Shown here: piece by piece, positions 23,663 to 35,136 of the stretch
How positions within the stretch are numbered: the stretch's first letter is position 1
How the letters are laid out: each line of letters starts with the position of its first letter
NCBI GenBank assembly: GCA_037179385.1
Contig: CM074189.1
Span: forward strand, 22,615,148 to 22,679,147
DNA length: 64,000 nt
Direction: 5' to 3'
DNA from: Holothuria scabra
Taxonomy: Eukaryota > Echinodermata > Holothuroidea > Aspidochirotida > Holothuriidae
Notes under the pieces: model-generated
What the model was told of the DNA's origin: nothing
The model's database searches: none
What the model saw: only the letters and a program-made list of their open reading frames with translations
Translations under genes and position numbers: made by a program

Positions 23663-25059
23663 ACTAATCCCTTTTAAAAAAAACCCCACATAATTCCCAC
23701 AAAATTCTTGTAGGAAAACGAAAACTTCCTACAGGAATTTGCAATTGCCTATTGGAGGTTACAACTTCTTATAGGAATTTTGTGGGATAATATATTAGGC
23801 CTGTGCCAGCTTCCCACATTAAAAAGTTGAATTCCCACATGAGAATTCAAATTCCCACATGGACCCCATATGGAAAGTTAAATTCCCCTGTGGGGAGTCC
23901 AGTTTCCCATAAAGGAAGACAACTTTTCGTATGGAAAGTCAACTTTTGGTATGGGAAGTTGAATTTCCCATATGGGAAGTTTAATTCCCCATAAGGGAAG
24001 GCACAGAATGGTTGTGTGGCTTGTGCAGTAAACAGCTTTGAAGGAAGTCTATTGTGACTGGTTTATTCAAAGGATCTGTCACAACAAAGACCCTTTCAAA
24101 AGAGTCTCTGTATGGTACATGCAAACTGTAGAGCTGTAATGGAAAGCAAGGAGTGTAAATGTTTATGATTGTGCTGTATACAGCAGTTAGCAGTTAACAG
24201 TTAGCAAGCAGTGATCCTGGAGTGGATGCACTGCACACTGTGCAGTTGTTTGGGTATGGTTTGAGTAGAGAGGCTGTGGACTATATGTGCTGAAAACTGT
24301 ATAGTAATGAAATGGCTTTGAGCGTTGTTTTGTTGCATGGAGATAATGAAATGGAGTATAGCCTCAGCATTTGGACTGTCATATTCAAAACACATGCAGG
24401 CAATGGGATGTAATGTAAAAGGAATCAGTTATTGTGTTGCAGAAAAATTTGGACCAATTTCAAACATATCATGTACTGTAACTCTCAAACCAGCTGCATC
24501 TAGTGGACTTTTCTTATGGACATTCATTGGGATTTTGCATGTATATGCCTAAATTATTTTGAAGAAAAGACAGAATGCATGAGAATGCAGTTTTGCGAGA
24601 TTTGAACTTTAGGTGAAGTTATAATAAACGTACATCAGCCAAAATATTCTTTTGGACACACTTTAATTCATGGATTAGTTAGTTAGATGGAGTTTTACGG
24701 CCCACTTTCCAACCAATCGGTTCAAGTTATTGGTTTTCATAGGAACAAAATACTGTGACTGTACAGATGCTTATATATCTATACGGTTGTGTGCCTGGAG
24801 GGAATGATGAATGGAAAAAATGATGAAGGCTTGAGTACATTGAAAAATTCCCCCTTCAACAAAATGGAAGAATCCAATATGGGGAGGGATGACCAGCAAG
24901 TGGGATTTATGTGGGAATTTTTCCCACCTTTATGTTGGAATTAAGAGGGAATTTTCCCCGCATGCCAAATTGTGTTTCTCATATGCCCAAAACCCACATA
25001 AATCCCACATGCTGATTCCTGTAGGAATTATGTGGATTTTTTTTTTATGAGGGATTAGT
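23663..25059. mobile_element. Inverted-repeat-bounded, palindrome-rich element
   Basis: The left end begins ACTAATCCC, then an A run and CCCACATAATTCCCACA. The right end, on the minus strand, begins ACTAATCCC, then an A run and TCCACATAATTCCTACA. Together they form inverted repeats of about 40 bp. The interior near both ends is packed with variants of TTCCCACAT and ATGGGAA, including TTCCCATATGGGAA at about 23970, so each arm can also fold on itself. I found no clear target duplication and no transposase frame. A truncated SINE copy is nested at 24674-24731. It may be a foldback-type or MITE-like element of unknown superfamily. Confidence 0.55.
24674..24731 (-). mobile_element. 5'-truncated SINE copy
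   Basis: This matches the 3' portion of the SINE at 6937-7171: TTAGATGGAGTTTTACGGCC, then a near match to the segment ending GGTTCAAGT. Only the 3' end is present, as expected for incomplete reverse transcription. An ATTAGTTAGTTAG stretch adjoining the end looks like a short simple-repeat tail. Confidence 0.65.
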
Positions 25060-27690
25060 CCACAGTGATGTGAAGGAAGAAGAACAAAACCCCTCATGGG
25101 CTGGGCCAGGAGCTCTACTTTGTCAAGGGACACACAAGAAACAAAAACTTAACAGGACACTTCATTTCCCCTCCCCCATTTGCACCAACACCACTTCCCC
25201 AGAACACGCCATATATCATTCTGTGTGAAAAGACGTAAGTTTCGTTACGGGCATGCTCTGACACAATAGTACATCAACGATATAACAACAGTAATGGTAG
25301 CAATGAAGAGTAAGGCAGGACTCATGAAGATAGAATATCAATAGGTATTCAAATATAGTTTACCTAAGTAAAACCTGAAAGATTTGAGGCTTGGACTGTC
25401 AATAATAGACTTGGGTAGAGTATGCCAAACATTTAAAGCACAATGAGGTAGGCTTGATTCAGGGTAACATGCGCTACTCACAGAACATAGAAGAAGCTGG
25501 GGGTTACGTGAATTAAAACTGTGAATACAGGAATATGGGCACTAATTTTTTTTTTTTTTTTAAGTGTGAGTGGATTAACATGTAATGAATAGAGCAAAAT
25601 GTAAACGAGGCTATAATTCCTAAAGTGATTATATCGTTTAGTTTTAACAAGTTTCATAATTTGAACACATTTAGTGGACCAGAGTAACAAACTAGCGAAC
25701 AACCCCTTCTTTTATAAAAGAACATGGCTATTTAAGTTTAACCTTTTGGTACTAGACCGCACAGTGCTTCAGTAATTAAAATGTGGATAAATCAGAGTTA
25801 AATACAAGGTACCAAGGACACTTCTGGGAAGAATATACATTAGCCTACCAATAATACCGACTCCTTTTGCAATGTGTGCAAGTGTGTTTATCCTGTACGT
25901 GTATCTTTCAAATTAACTATTTGATATGTTCAAACTACCATAATTACTTGTTTTAAGAATGAAATGGGAGAGAAAATGATCGTTCGCTGCTGCCTGCTAA
26001 TATCATTCAACGACTCGTCTATAACACTGTGTAACATTTTTTTCTATACAGTTAATGATTGGTTGTATAGTACACAGTGTTACATAGACTTTGTACACGT
26101 GAATACTATATATATAATGTACATCTTTAGCGTTGCTCCTATCATGCCATTAGTGCGTAGGTATGTATTCTTCTATACGGTTTCCAACAGCTCGTGCAGT
26201 GTTTTGTTACTGCTGTTCAACACGTGCACTGTTTATGTTGGTGATGTACTTCATGTGGGGCACCGGCCTCACTGCACTGCAAACTCTGTTTAGCTTAATT
26301 GAAGACGGGTCTTGGGTAGGATTATAGATTTATACAGTTGTAATAAAACAATAATTACAGTTCACAGAGCTTATTTCTAGGTGTCGCTTGCTTTAAAATA
26401 TGCTACACTTCTTAGCACGGCAAATGTTCAGAATTTGCCCAGTTTGTAATATTAGGAGCCGGAGCCCCTTTAGAAAAGAGTGATGACCCATGATGCACAA
26501 GCTTTTTCCTGTTTTTTTTTTTTTTTTGATGCAACAGACTTAATCGCGAAGGCCTGTTGTATTAAATATCAGTTTGCAAGTACCATTTGTAGTTATTTGG
26601 AGCAAGATAATTGTTAACCTTATGCTATTCGTAGGAGTAAAGCCTACCATGAGTAAAAGAACAATGTAAGTCTCATGGGAAGATTACGTTTTAGTAAATA
26701 ATGGTTCCAGATCTAATTAAATACCTACATGAAAGCACCGGTTCCTGTTCTGTATTATACTGTAGAATGAACACACATTTCAGGAGTCACAGGAAATACA
26801 AATATGTAAGAGAGTAACACACTGTATACATATTAGGCAAGATACAGTACTATAACTTGAAAGGCATTTCATACAGATCAACCATGATATTTCTACAGTA
26901 GGTAGCAGCCCATGGTACATTAGGCTATGTTAACTAACGGTATCATAGCTTACATTTGAAACTGTCACTTTTTAGTTGCAAAACTTCGAAATCTATTTCT
27001 GTAAGCAAATTCTAATAACACCAATTATAATCCATTAAGAACAGAAAATTAAGTTATTCCTTTTTTTGGGGGGGGGGGGGGGGTGGAACGGGCAGCTGCA
27101 GGCCAGAGTACTGTTAGTAGGTCTCCCAAATATTGCAAAGCATATACAGTAGGTCGCAACCGAAATTCCACTAACTAACAGGGGCAGAAAGTGTCTCAGG
27201 TATAGGACAAAAACCTGCAAATTCTCAATACTTGTAGTTACTTTAAATGGCAATAATATTGGCAATCCTTCCTGTTCTGCCTGAATTTTGGGTTTTTGCC
27301 ATATACCTGTAACACTAATTGCCCCTATTAGTCGAATTTCGTTTGTGCCCTATTTGTACCTTAGTTAAAATTACAGAATAATGTATACCATTGACACATA
27401 TTCTGTATTCAATCCACAGGAGCTCATTGTAGAGAACGGTGTGATGAGCCAAGGCACGAGGCTATCACTTCCTAGGTAGATGAAGAAAGTGAACCTGCTG
27501 TTAAGATACCCCGAAATAACTTGAAGGAAACCACGTGAAGCCCCAACACATTTTTTGAACTTGAAGTTCTACAGGAGAGGGTAATATGTGGCAGAGTTGA
27601 GGCTGTAGTACCTAATAACGGTTGGTCAAAAATTTGTTGAGTGGCGTCCTCTGGAAGACATATTAGAAGGGCCAAATCTTTAATCAAACC
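25060..27690. other. Non-coding stretch
   Basis: No gene recognised. It holds a hairpin-forming inverted repeat (26017-26089), T runs at 25547-25561 and 26511-26527, and a 16-G run at about 27067-27082. An AG (27418-27419) preceded by a pyrimidine-containing tract leads into a short open frame that soon stops. Confidence 0.5.
26017..26089. repeat. Two-step inverted repeat (hairpin)
   Basis: The outer arms GTCTAT.ACACTGTGT and ACACAGTGT...ATAGAC are complementary. The inner arms CTATACA and TGTATAG are also complementary around a 12-base loop. The 5' arm has an extra U-rich bulge of about 11 bases between the two stems. It could be a transposon remnant or a hairpin transcript; there is no evidence of expression. 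Confidence 0.5.
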
Positions 27691-27692
27691 AG

Positions 27693-28115
27693 ATGCAAGT
27701 GCACATTTCCGCAGCCAGCTTGCAAGTAAAAATAAAGGAACAACTTAACGGACACAGGAAAACGGATTCACTTGTAGAGATATTAATCTCTATTTCAAAA
27801 GCATACTTTAATTCTATTATTCCTTTGGCATCATTTGGTTCAAAGCGCAAGAAGTTCTACCTGAGTTCCTTTGCTGATTTAGATGTTTGCCTTGGGAAAG
27901 ACTGGCATTTCAGAATTTTGAATGCTGCAGGAGACTTTTGTTTCATTGTTCCTGGCTCTCTTTGTTTCTGGTGTTATGAAAGACGCTCACTCATTGAATT
28001 TCGAAATGGTGGCTCAGAAATGATAACGCACGGGGGATTCGTGTTCAGTATGAGGTTTGTCAAGGACAATGGAACAAAACGTGATTTAGCAGCCATTCTA
28101 GTAAAATTTGTGTAG
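27693..28115 (+). other. Unrecognised 140-codon open frame
   Basis: The frame begins MQVHISAASLQVKIKEQLNG and ends in LAAILVKFV before a stop. It is long for this base composition and shows aromatic- and cysteine-containing stretches (CFIVPGSLCFWCYERRS), but I recognise no domain. It lies 370 bp upstream of another decayed frame set in the same orientation (28482-29440), so both may belong to one degraded transposon-derived gene. Confidence 0.25.
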
Positions 28116-28481
28116 CTATAATGTTAATCATACTTCAGTAAAATGAACACCTTGTGTAATTTATGTATCTTTAATTTGTCATGTTTGGTTGTGTTTGCAT
28201 CCATCATTACAAAGGGGGAGGCAACTGGCACCCAAAATGTTCCATATTTCATAAGTCTTCCGGTTAATAATTACTTTTTCAGTGAATAGACCCAAGAGAT
28301 CCCCTCTCAGAAACCAATTTTAGGTCAATTCTGAATAAAATTTCCGAACAAATCGATTTTTCAAAAGCAGACTTTCCTCCGGTAGTAAAAAGTTTTGGAT
28401 TTAAGGTTAAGCATCCTTTTCCAAAGTGCAAAGGAGGGCACCAGTTAAGAAAATATTTCACAAAACTAAAACAGTCAACCT
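28116..28481. other. Gap between decayed frames, nothing recognised
   Basis: AT-rich sequence containing a G run in AAAGGGGGAGG. I see no coding or regulatory signal that I can support. Confidence 0.45.
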
Positions 28482-29440
28482 ATGTGCTTAAGTTTAGCTA
28501 AATCCCCTCCCCCTTCAAGAAGAGTAAGTTGGAGAAAATTATGGAGACAAAGGGAAAAAAGAAAATCATTAGAAACTGAAGTCAGTCATGCTCAGGCTTG
28601 CAATGTTATCAGTGACTTGAAAAAAACAAACCGAGCTCTTTTCAAAGAAGTTGAAGAATTAAAAGGGCTGAAAAAAGGGGGAGAGAAAGGAAAGACAAAT
28701 CTCAAAAAAGTTTATAGTTAAATGCAGAGACGTCGAAATAGGAAAATCACAATTGAATTTTGAAAAAAAAAATGTAGTAGAGACCTTGCGGCCTTTTAGA
28801 ATATCTCCAGTCTTGTAAGCCTTCAAAGACATTGAAGGAAGGGATATTCAGGTTACATTTCAAGGGGGGAGTAAGTTGTGAAGAAGAATGCAGTGTTAAG
28901 AGAGTTTTAGTTGTAAAAGACAAATTGAATATTTGGAGAAGGGCCAATCATGATCTAGTCCATCTAGCCCAAAGTTGTCACATTTTACCAAACCAAAGTG
29001 TACTGTCTAATAGAGTAAAAGAGTTGAACAAAACCTTTGATGCTGAGGAAATAGATAGTAAGTATACAGGGGTGTATCAGTTAATCACAGAGCGACTCAC
29101 AAACATATTGAGTGGGTGTTTTAAACAATCTCCAAAGCAACATCATTCAGTGACAAGAAGGTCACAGTTAAAATTTCTGCTGATAGAACTAAAATATAAA
29201 AGGATTCCTGTATTAAACTTTGTGTTCTCAATTGATGGTGAAATGAGTTGTTTTGGTAAAAATGATAGTTACCTTGTTAGTATTGTTGAAGTACCTGAGA
29301 AATATGTTTCTCTTAAAGACGTCTTGAGTAAAATAATTCAAGATTTCAATAACCTAAAAAAAAAGTTACTTAATCGAATTTTATCTTGGAGGCAATCTTA
29401 AATTTCTAAATCTAGTGTTAGGAATTGATGGGTTGCAGTG
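28482..29440 (+). pseudogene. Degenerate transposon-like protein gene, family not recognised
   Basis: Three plus-strand pieces in different frames read as one broken protein. The first (28482-28721) is a Lys/Glu-rich likely coiled coil (WRQREKRKSLETEV, LKKTNRALFKEVEELK). The second (28832-29401) contains NIWRRANHDLVHLAQSCHIL, then KELNKTFDAEE, and a block with FVFSIDGEMSCFGKND and EVPEKYVSLKDVLSKII. A frameshift near 29395 leads on to GGNLKFLNLVLGIDGLQ. The layout (coiled coil, recognition block, then a GGxxKFLxLVxGID motif) reminds me of a large uncharacterised family repeated in cnidarian and other invertebrate genomes and thought to be transposon-related. I cannot verify that. Frameshifts and stops make it non-functional. 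Confidence 0.35.
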
Positions 29441-29968
29441 ATGCGTATTCTTGCATTTGGTGTAAGTGTCCTGCTAAGCAACGACCCTAGTGAGACATGG
29501 TCAATGATAAATGTTGAGAATGGGGTCCAAGTGCCATAACATAGGGAATAACAGAAGAACATGTTGTGTAAACAATGGAAGTAATTGTTAAAATAGAAGA
29601 ATTCCAGCGCTGTAACGAGTCATGGCCTCGACTCACAAATTTTAAATAGAGAAATTACCCGAGGAAGTGAAGTGTACAGGAACTGACGTTGCTGACTCAA
29701 CTCGAGTAGCATTAAAAATAGTACATGACTCGACTCTGGTGTGTTCTGTATTTTAAAACGCACGGCTTTAAGGTACAGTATAGCGATCTGAAAGTGTGGT
29801 GTCATAACTTCAAGCACGTGTAATGTCATATTAAGTTTATACTGTACAACTCTTTCTATGTGTATCTGATTTTCAACTCTTGGAGTGAAATAAAACTTTA
29901 CTTCCATACTCATTACTGCCTATATTTTTCTTGTCTATTGATCAACAGTTTTTATGAAAATAGCAATG
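29441..29968. other. Non-coding stretch
   Basis: Nothing recognised beyond AT-rich sequence. The minus-strand open frame of 97 codons here has no motif. Confidence 0.5.
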
Positions 29969-30240
29969 GGCAAACTTGGTCACTCTCTAATAGAGTAGGA
30001 AAAGTGAATTCACTGTGTAAGAGTATTAATTCACTCCAAAAAGAGTAAAATTGACTCCAGGAAGAGTAAAATTTTACTCTTCCACGAATGCCTACTGTGA
30101 TCACTCTTTTTAAAGAATGATCTCCATCCAAGTCAATTTCAAACTTTTAGAGTGAATTTCACTCTTCTCAAAGTGAATAAAAACTAATGGAATAAATTCA
30201 GACTTGACGCTCTATTACAGAGCGACTAAGTACTCGTTTA
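29969..30240. mobile_element. Foldback-type MITE built of AGAGTNAA units
   Basis: The left end ACTTGGTCACTCTCTAATAG and, on the minus strand, the right end ACTTAGTCGCTCTGTAATAG are imperfect inverted repeats. The interior is a chain of AGAGTRAA and TTYACTCT words, with a perfect 24-base palindrome at 30060-30083 centred on AAAATTTT and another near AGAGTGAATTTCACTCT (about 30151-30167). The whole 270 bp can fold on itself. No coding sequence and no certain target duplication are visible. The superfamily is unknown. Confidence 0.6.
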
Positions 30241-32429
30241 AGGCTACACTACGCACACATCTTGATGGCGCCCATGTCTCATAAGATTTTAGTGTGTTTT
30301 TACCAAGTTGAATGAGGCATCTGGTTAGAAACTCTTAGTGCAAAATTATTGCTCATTTCAAAGGCATCACATTAGAAACATTGACATTCCAATCCACATT
30401 TTTACGGGGTTTTTTCAGATTCGTCCCCTAATATTTCATTGATGTGAACTGAAGTTTTCACTTGTTCATAATTTGTTTACTAAGTGTAGTTTGAAAAATT
30501 CATATTTTATACTGTAACTTCATGTTTAAACTTATTGTGGTTTTTACGCACATGAACCTTTCCTCTTTATCTTGCAGAAGCAGGCATAGCTAACTTTGGA
30601 GGGGAGGGGGTATGGGACAAAAAGACACTCTAAACGGAAAACTTAAGCATCTACCCCAAAATTATAAAAGTCTTAAAAGACATGTATCTATTTCACTGGT
30701 AGTTTTATTGATATTTGTACCAACAGTATTTATTTTGTTACAGGAATTCTCAAATATCACCGTAATGAACATGTTTTTAAGATTTTAACAGGACCATATA
30801 AAAGACATGGTATTGAAATGGGGGTGAAATTGCTTCCTGTGTGGGGGATGTTCTCTTTTCAGGTGAGCCAATGTGAAAAAGTCTTTCATATCAATGGGAC
30901 TTCCCTTCCTCTTCCGGCAAACAAAAATTCAGTGGGTGTTCGATGGGGGAGGGGTTACATTTCAACCCTTCGTACCCCCGACCCCAAAACCCGTTGATTT
31001 TTTTCTATTTTTTTATGCAATATTAAGAACTGTCCTAATATGCCAAAAATGACTTAAATTAATGTACCATATAATGTATTTTTGAAATCCCAAATTTTGT
31101 TCCTGTAATAGAAACACACCTTTGGTTTCAATTATATTGACAAAATGTTCCTACGTTTATTTTTGACTGGCTATAGTTGTGCAAAGTGGTATTTGCACAT
31201 TCAAAATAAAAGGAACCCGTTAAAAACAACCTTTCTTTTCTCCTGACATACACAATGTTCTAGAAATTCGTGATTCACATTAACTCGCGCACAATAATGG
31301 AACGGTACACTGAGAATAGTCAACAATGTTTACGAGTGGCTGTGGGAGTGCACAAAATGCCCAGATCTGGTCACTTCCTGTTTGACATTTAATGATCGAA
31401 ATAGCCGTAAACGTTTCCATATGCCGTTCTATGAAACATATACCCTGCTTGTTTTTGCTCATAGAAGAGGCAGACTCTTCAATAAAAAGTTAACAGTTAA
31501 ACAACATATCAAATGTTTCCGCTTTAAATTAAAGTTTTCCTTGAAACATCTGGAACCGTAAACATATGATAAATCATAGGATTACATGTGAATACTGTAG
31601 TTCCAGATGACGATATTTTCGGTCAAGAATTGCATGCGCCCACGTACTAGTTCCAAGTGGGAGGTTTGTAAGAAGTAGAGGAATGTTATTTACGTTTTGT
31701 GTAGGAAACGCTAATGTTATACTGCCAGGACTACCTGTTAAACTAAAATAGGCCTAAAACCTGTGATGCATTTAAATCAATATTAACTAGGCCTAGTTAT
31801 TTGTCGTCTTGTCATGTGGTTCAAATCTCTCCCTGTGACTTCACAGGTTCACATTGGAGATTTCGTCCCCTTGAAGGGACGACAAAATTGCCTTCGCATG
31901 CTTTAGGGATTATATCTCCAGATGTCACATTTTTGCGGTTAACTCACTTGCAATGGACAACAAGTGGCTCGAAGCACAATGACGTAATTTTAAGACTTAT
32001 AGAAAATTATTCGCTAAAACTGAACTCCATGGATAAGTTGGCATTAAACGATTTTAAACCAGAAAAACCGGTCCAGGTTTAGTGGAATTATAGAAAACTG
32101 TTAGCACGAAAACTGTAACAGAACAATGGTAAGTTCTTGTCTTTCGTTCAGGGTAAATATTTGTGCCCACTAAGCAAACAATCTCTTGTGGTTAAATGAC
32201 GTCAAAAATCGGCCAGTTCGTTCCCTGGTCGGCCAGATCGTTCCGCAGTTCTTCAAGCGGACATATTTTCTCATGTTTATTTATTAAACATCCAACCATT
32301 CAATTTGTTCATGGATCTACTGATTAAGCTAGAATTTCCAGATATACTAGTTCATTTCAGTAAAAGGGTAACTTCTACTAACCTATCTTCTTAACTTCTG
32401 GTTATTTATACACAGCCCTTCCTTACAAT
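30241..32429. other. Non-coding stretch
   Basis: No recognisable gene. The 93-codon plus-strand frame at 31801-32082 resembles nothing I know and lacks a standard ATG at its start. Confidence 0.5.
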
Positions 32430-32854
32430 TGTAACGTGACACTTGTGCAAGGCAAAGGAAGACACATGACACAGAGTATTTAAGGTGTACTCGTGAATCA
32501 CTTTTATTTGATTGGGCAAACAAAGAAATTCTTTGAGTTCAAACCTAGGGAGATCAACAGAGCTGTTCCCCGCACAACAGGTGATAAGAATAGCATGGAT
32601 GAAGCTTAAATATTACAATGTGCAAACATACCTGTATAACAAAAAGAGTTATCTTATTGTTACTCGGTCATTTACCAACAATACTCAGCAGAATTTTCAG
32701 TGAAGAAAGGTGATGCAATTTCCAATCAAAATGCAATACAACAACAATCATAAGAAGTACTGGAATTATTTAAAGGACAATAAAGTTGCATCTGACCCTG
32801 TATGTGATATGAATATTAATGAAATACCAAACATTAAAGCGTAACTCCGTTTCA
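32430..32854 (-). repeat. 3' LTR of the Gypsy element
   Basis: It begins TGTAACGTGACACTTGTGCA on the plus strand and ends CGTTTCA, so it has TG...CA ends. It matches 38774-39199 along its entire length with scattered substitutions. It lies downstream of the coding region with respect to the minus strand. Confidence 0.92.
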
Positions 32855-32872
32855 CTATACCCCTCTTAGAAT
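32855..32872 (-). other. Polypurine-tract-like sequence
   Basis: On the minus strand TCTAAGAGGGGTATAG immediately precedes the 3' LTR. Position and purine content fit the plus-strand primer of Gypsy elements. It is interrupted by pyrimidines near its end. Confidence 0.5.
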
Positions 32873-33451
32873 GAACTCTTCTCCAGTTCTTACTAGGCAA
32901 ACATTATTATTGGAGCATGTTTACATATTTCAAAATGAATACAAAAGTTGTCTATATCTATATACAGCAACGCTATTTACATCTATGTACACGTTCATAA
33001 CATGAGAACTTAACACATCATGTCATACGAGTAATTTCACCAGCAATCTCTTACATGATTACATGAATTGCAAATTTTCATGTGACAGAAAACTAGACGG
33101 TCAATATCAAAAGTTAAACAATAAATGACATATCAATCAAATGAGGTAAAGTGAAGTCATACAAGTAGCCGTTTCAACATGCTGCTTAAGTTCTCTTAAA
33201 ATCCTCATTTTCTTCAAGCATCATAGAATATTGAAAGAAAACAGAAAAATACGTAATACATACATCAGATATAGCAAATGAAGTAAAAGGTTCTTGTCAT
33301 TGGTAGTCCTTGGTTCATCTTGACGCGAGTATACTGTGGATTTTCTGGCACCTAGCTATACAGTAAAGCCACTCCCTAAAATAACTAATTCATGACGCGA
33401 TTACTTAACAAACATAAACAAGAGGCCTCAATTTATAAGCCGACTCGGAAC

Positions 33452-34960
33452 CTAACTATCTAACTGGAGGACATCTACGTCATCGGTAACCTCTGGGTTG
33501 GATTGGTAGGCAAAATCCAGGCAACTATGTGGCAGCGCTTGACCTTGCCCAAGGGCCTTCACCATGCACATATAACCAATTGTACAGCAGGGGTTGACCA
33601 TACCGATCAACCGGTCGTCGAGTTCTCCGAGGTGGGGTTGTGGAATTGTCCCCATTTTTTTCATTGTGGTTGGGTGTGGTCACGTCAGGATCAGTAGATG
33701 GTAACTGGGGGACATTATCAGATGAAGTTGACGGGGAAGGGGAGTTATTGGGGACGATACCATCTGGAAGACTAGCACCAGCTAGAGAAGGATGTCCTTC
33801 TGGTGAAAGGGTGTCAGATGGTGGTGACTGAATGAATGACGACACATCAGGAACTTCAACGGGGTTCTTGGTTTTCCTGACACTCCAGGTCGGTGGGTTG
33901 TTCCCTTCATATGGCAACGGTTTGTTGTGATGTACAACTCGTTGCTTGGCATGGGGACCCATCTGAATACGGTAAGTGACATCCGTGATTTTTGTCACTA
34001 TCTTTCCTGGTCCAATGTCGTTCCAGCTTCCAGCAAAGACCCTTCTTCTTTCTTGGTGCATATAGCCAGATATTGTCACCTTCTGCAAAATTATGTTGTT
34101 TTGTTGACCGGTTATATGTTTTCTGTTTCCGTCATGCTGAGGGGTTCTCGGGCTGAAGCATGAATACATTCAAGTTTGTCCTGCAGCTCTGCCACAAATT
34201 CGGAGGGTGAAGTGGTTGAAGTTTCTTCTGGTCTGGGGGCTATCAATGACATCGGTAGAGTTGCATGTCTGCCCATGAATAATTCAAAGGGGGAGTGTCC
34301 TGTTGATTCATGGAAAGCTGACCTATAGCTCATCATTACGAAGGGAAGCCATTCGTCCCAATCTTTCTGGTCAGGAGACATAACTAGACATAACATAGCC
34401 TCTGGTGTCCGATTGAACCGTTCAAAAATTCCGTCTGACTGGGGGTAGTATGGTGTTGTTCGGGTCTTTTTGATGTCCAGCAGCTTACAAAATTCTTGAA
34501 ATAGCTTGGCTTCAAATTGACGCCCTTGGTCAGTGTGAATCTCTTCTGGAACATCGTAAAGGCAGATGAATTCTTCAACAAGCAACTTAGCCACAGTGGT
34601 AGCCTCCTGATTTGGCATTGGATATGCCTCCTTCCCCATTGTAAAGTAATCACCTATGACTAGTATGTATTGGTTAACTCGATCAGTCTTTGGTAATGGA
34701 CCCATGATGTCAATGGCACATCTCTGCAGTGGAACACCTGGTGTATACTTTTTGAAATCTGCCTTGGCCCCTTTTTGTGGACCCTTCCCGGCAGCACACA
34801 AATCACATTCCTTGCACCATTTTGCAATATATCGGCGGTAGCCACTCCAGAAAATTTTTTCCCTCATTCGTTCTATTGTTTTTCTTGAAGTAAAGTGTCC
34901 TGCCAACCTGTGGTCATGGGCCAGTTGGAGGATTTTCTTTTGTAGTCACTTTGGTATCAC
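33452..34960 (-). pseudogene. Gypsy integrase region, broken
   Basis: An HHCC zinc-binding part is visible (AHDHRLAGHFTSRK followed by KWCKECDLCAAGKG). The DDE core follows: Asp in CAIDIMGPL, Asp in HTDQGRQFEA, Glu in SDGIFERFNRT. A frameshift near 34112-34169 separates the core from the C-terminal part, which contains a GPY/F-like segment (IGPGKIVTKITDVTYRIQ) and a Ser/Pro-rich tail ending in RRPVDRYGQPLLY. A TGA stop interrupts the frame just upstream of the zinc motif (about 34946-34951). The protein would insert the double-stranded cDNA into chromosomes. All three catalytic residues are still visible, but the frame is not intact. Confidence 0.85.
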
Positions 34961-35136
34961 CAGTTGGAAAGTAAATTTTGTTCCATCTGCAGACTCATAT
35001 TTTCGATGCAGGAGGCCATTCCTCACTTCAAGTTGTTTCCGCTGAGTCCAATAGTTTTTAATTGCTGTGTTTTCCCCTGTTACTTCCTCCCACGGTGGTC
35101 TTTCTGCGTCTTCTTCTTTCTTCTTCAGAAAGGGTG

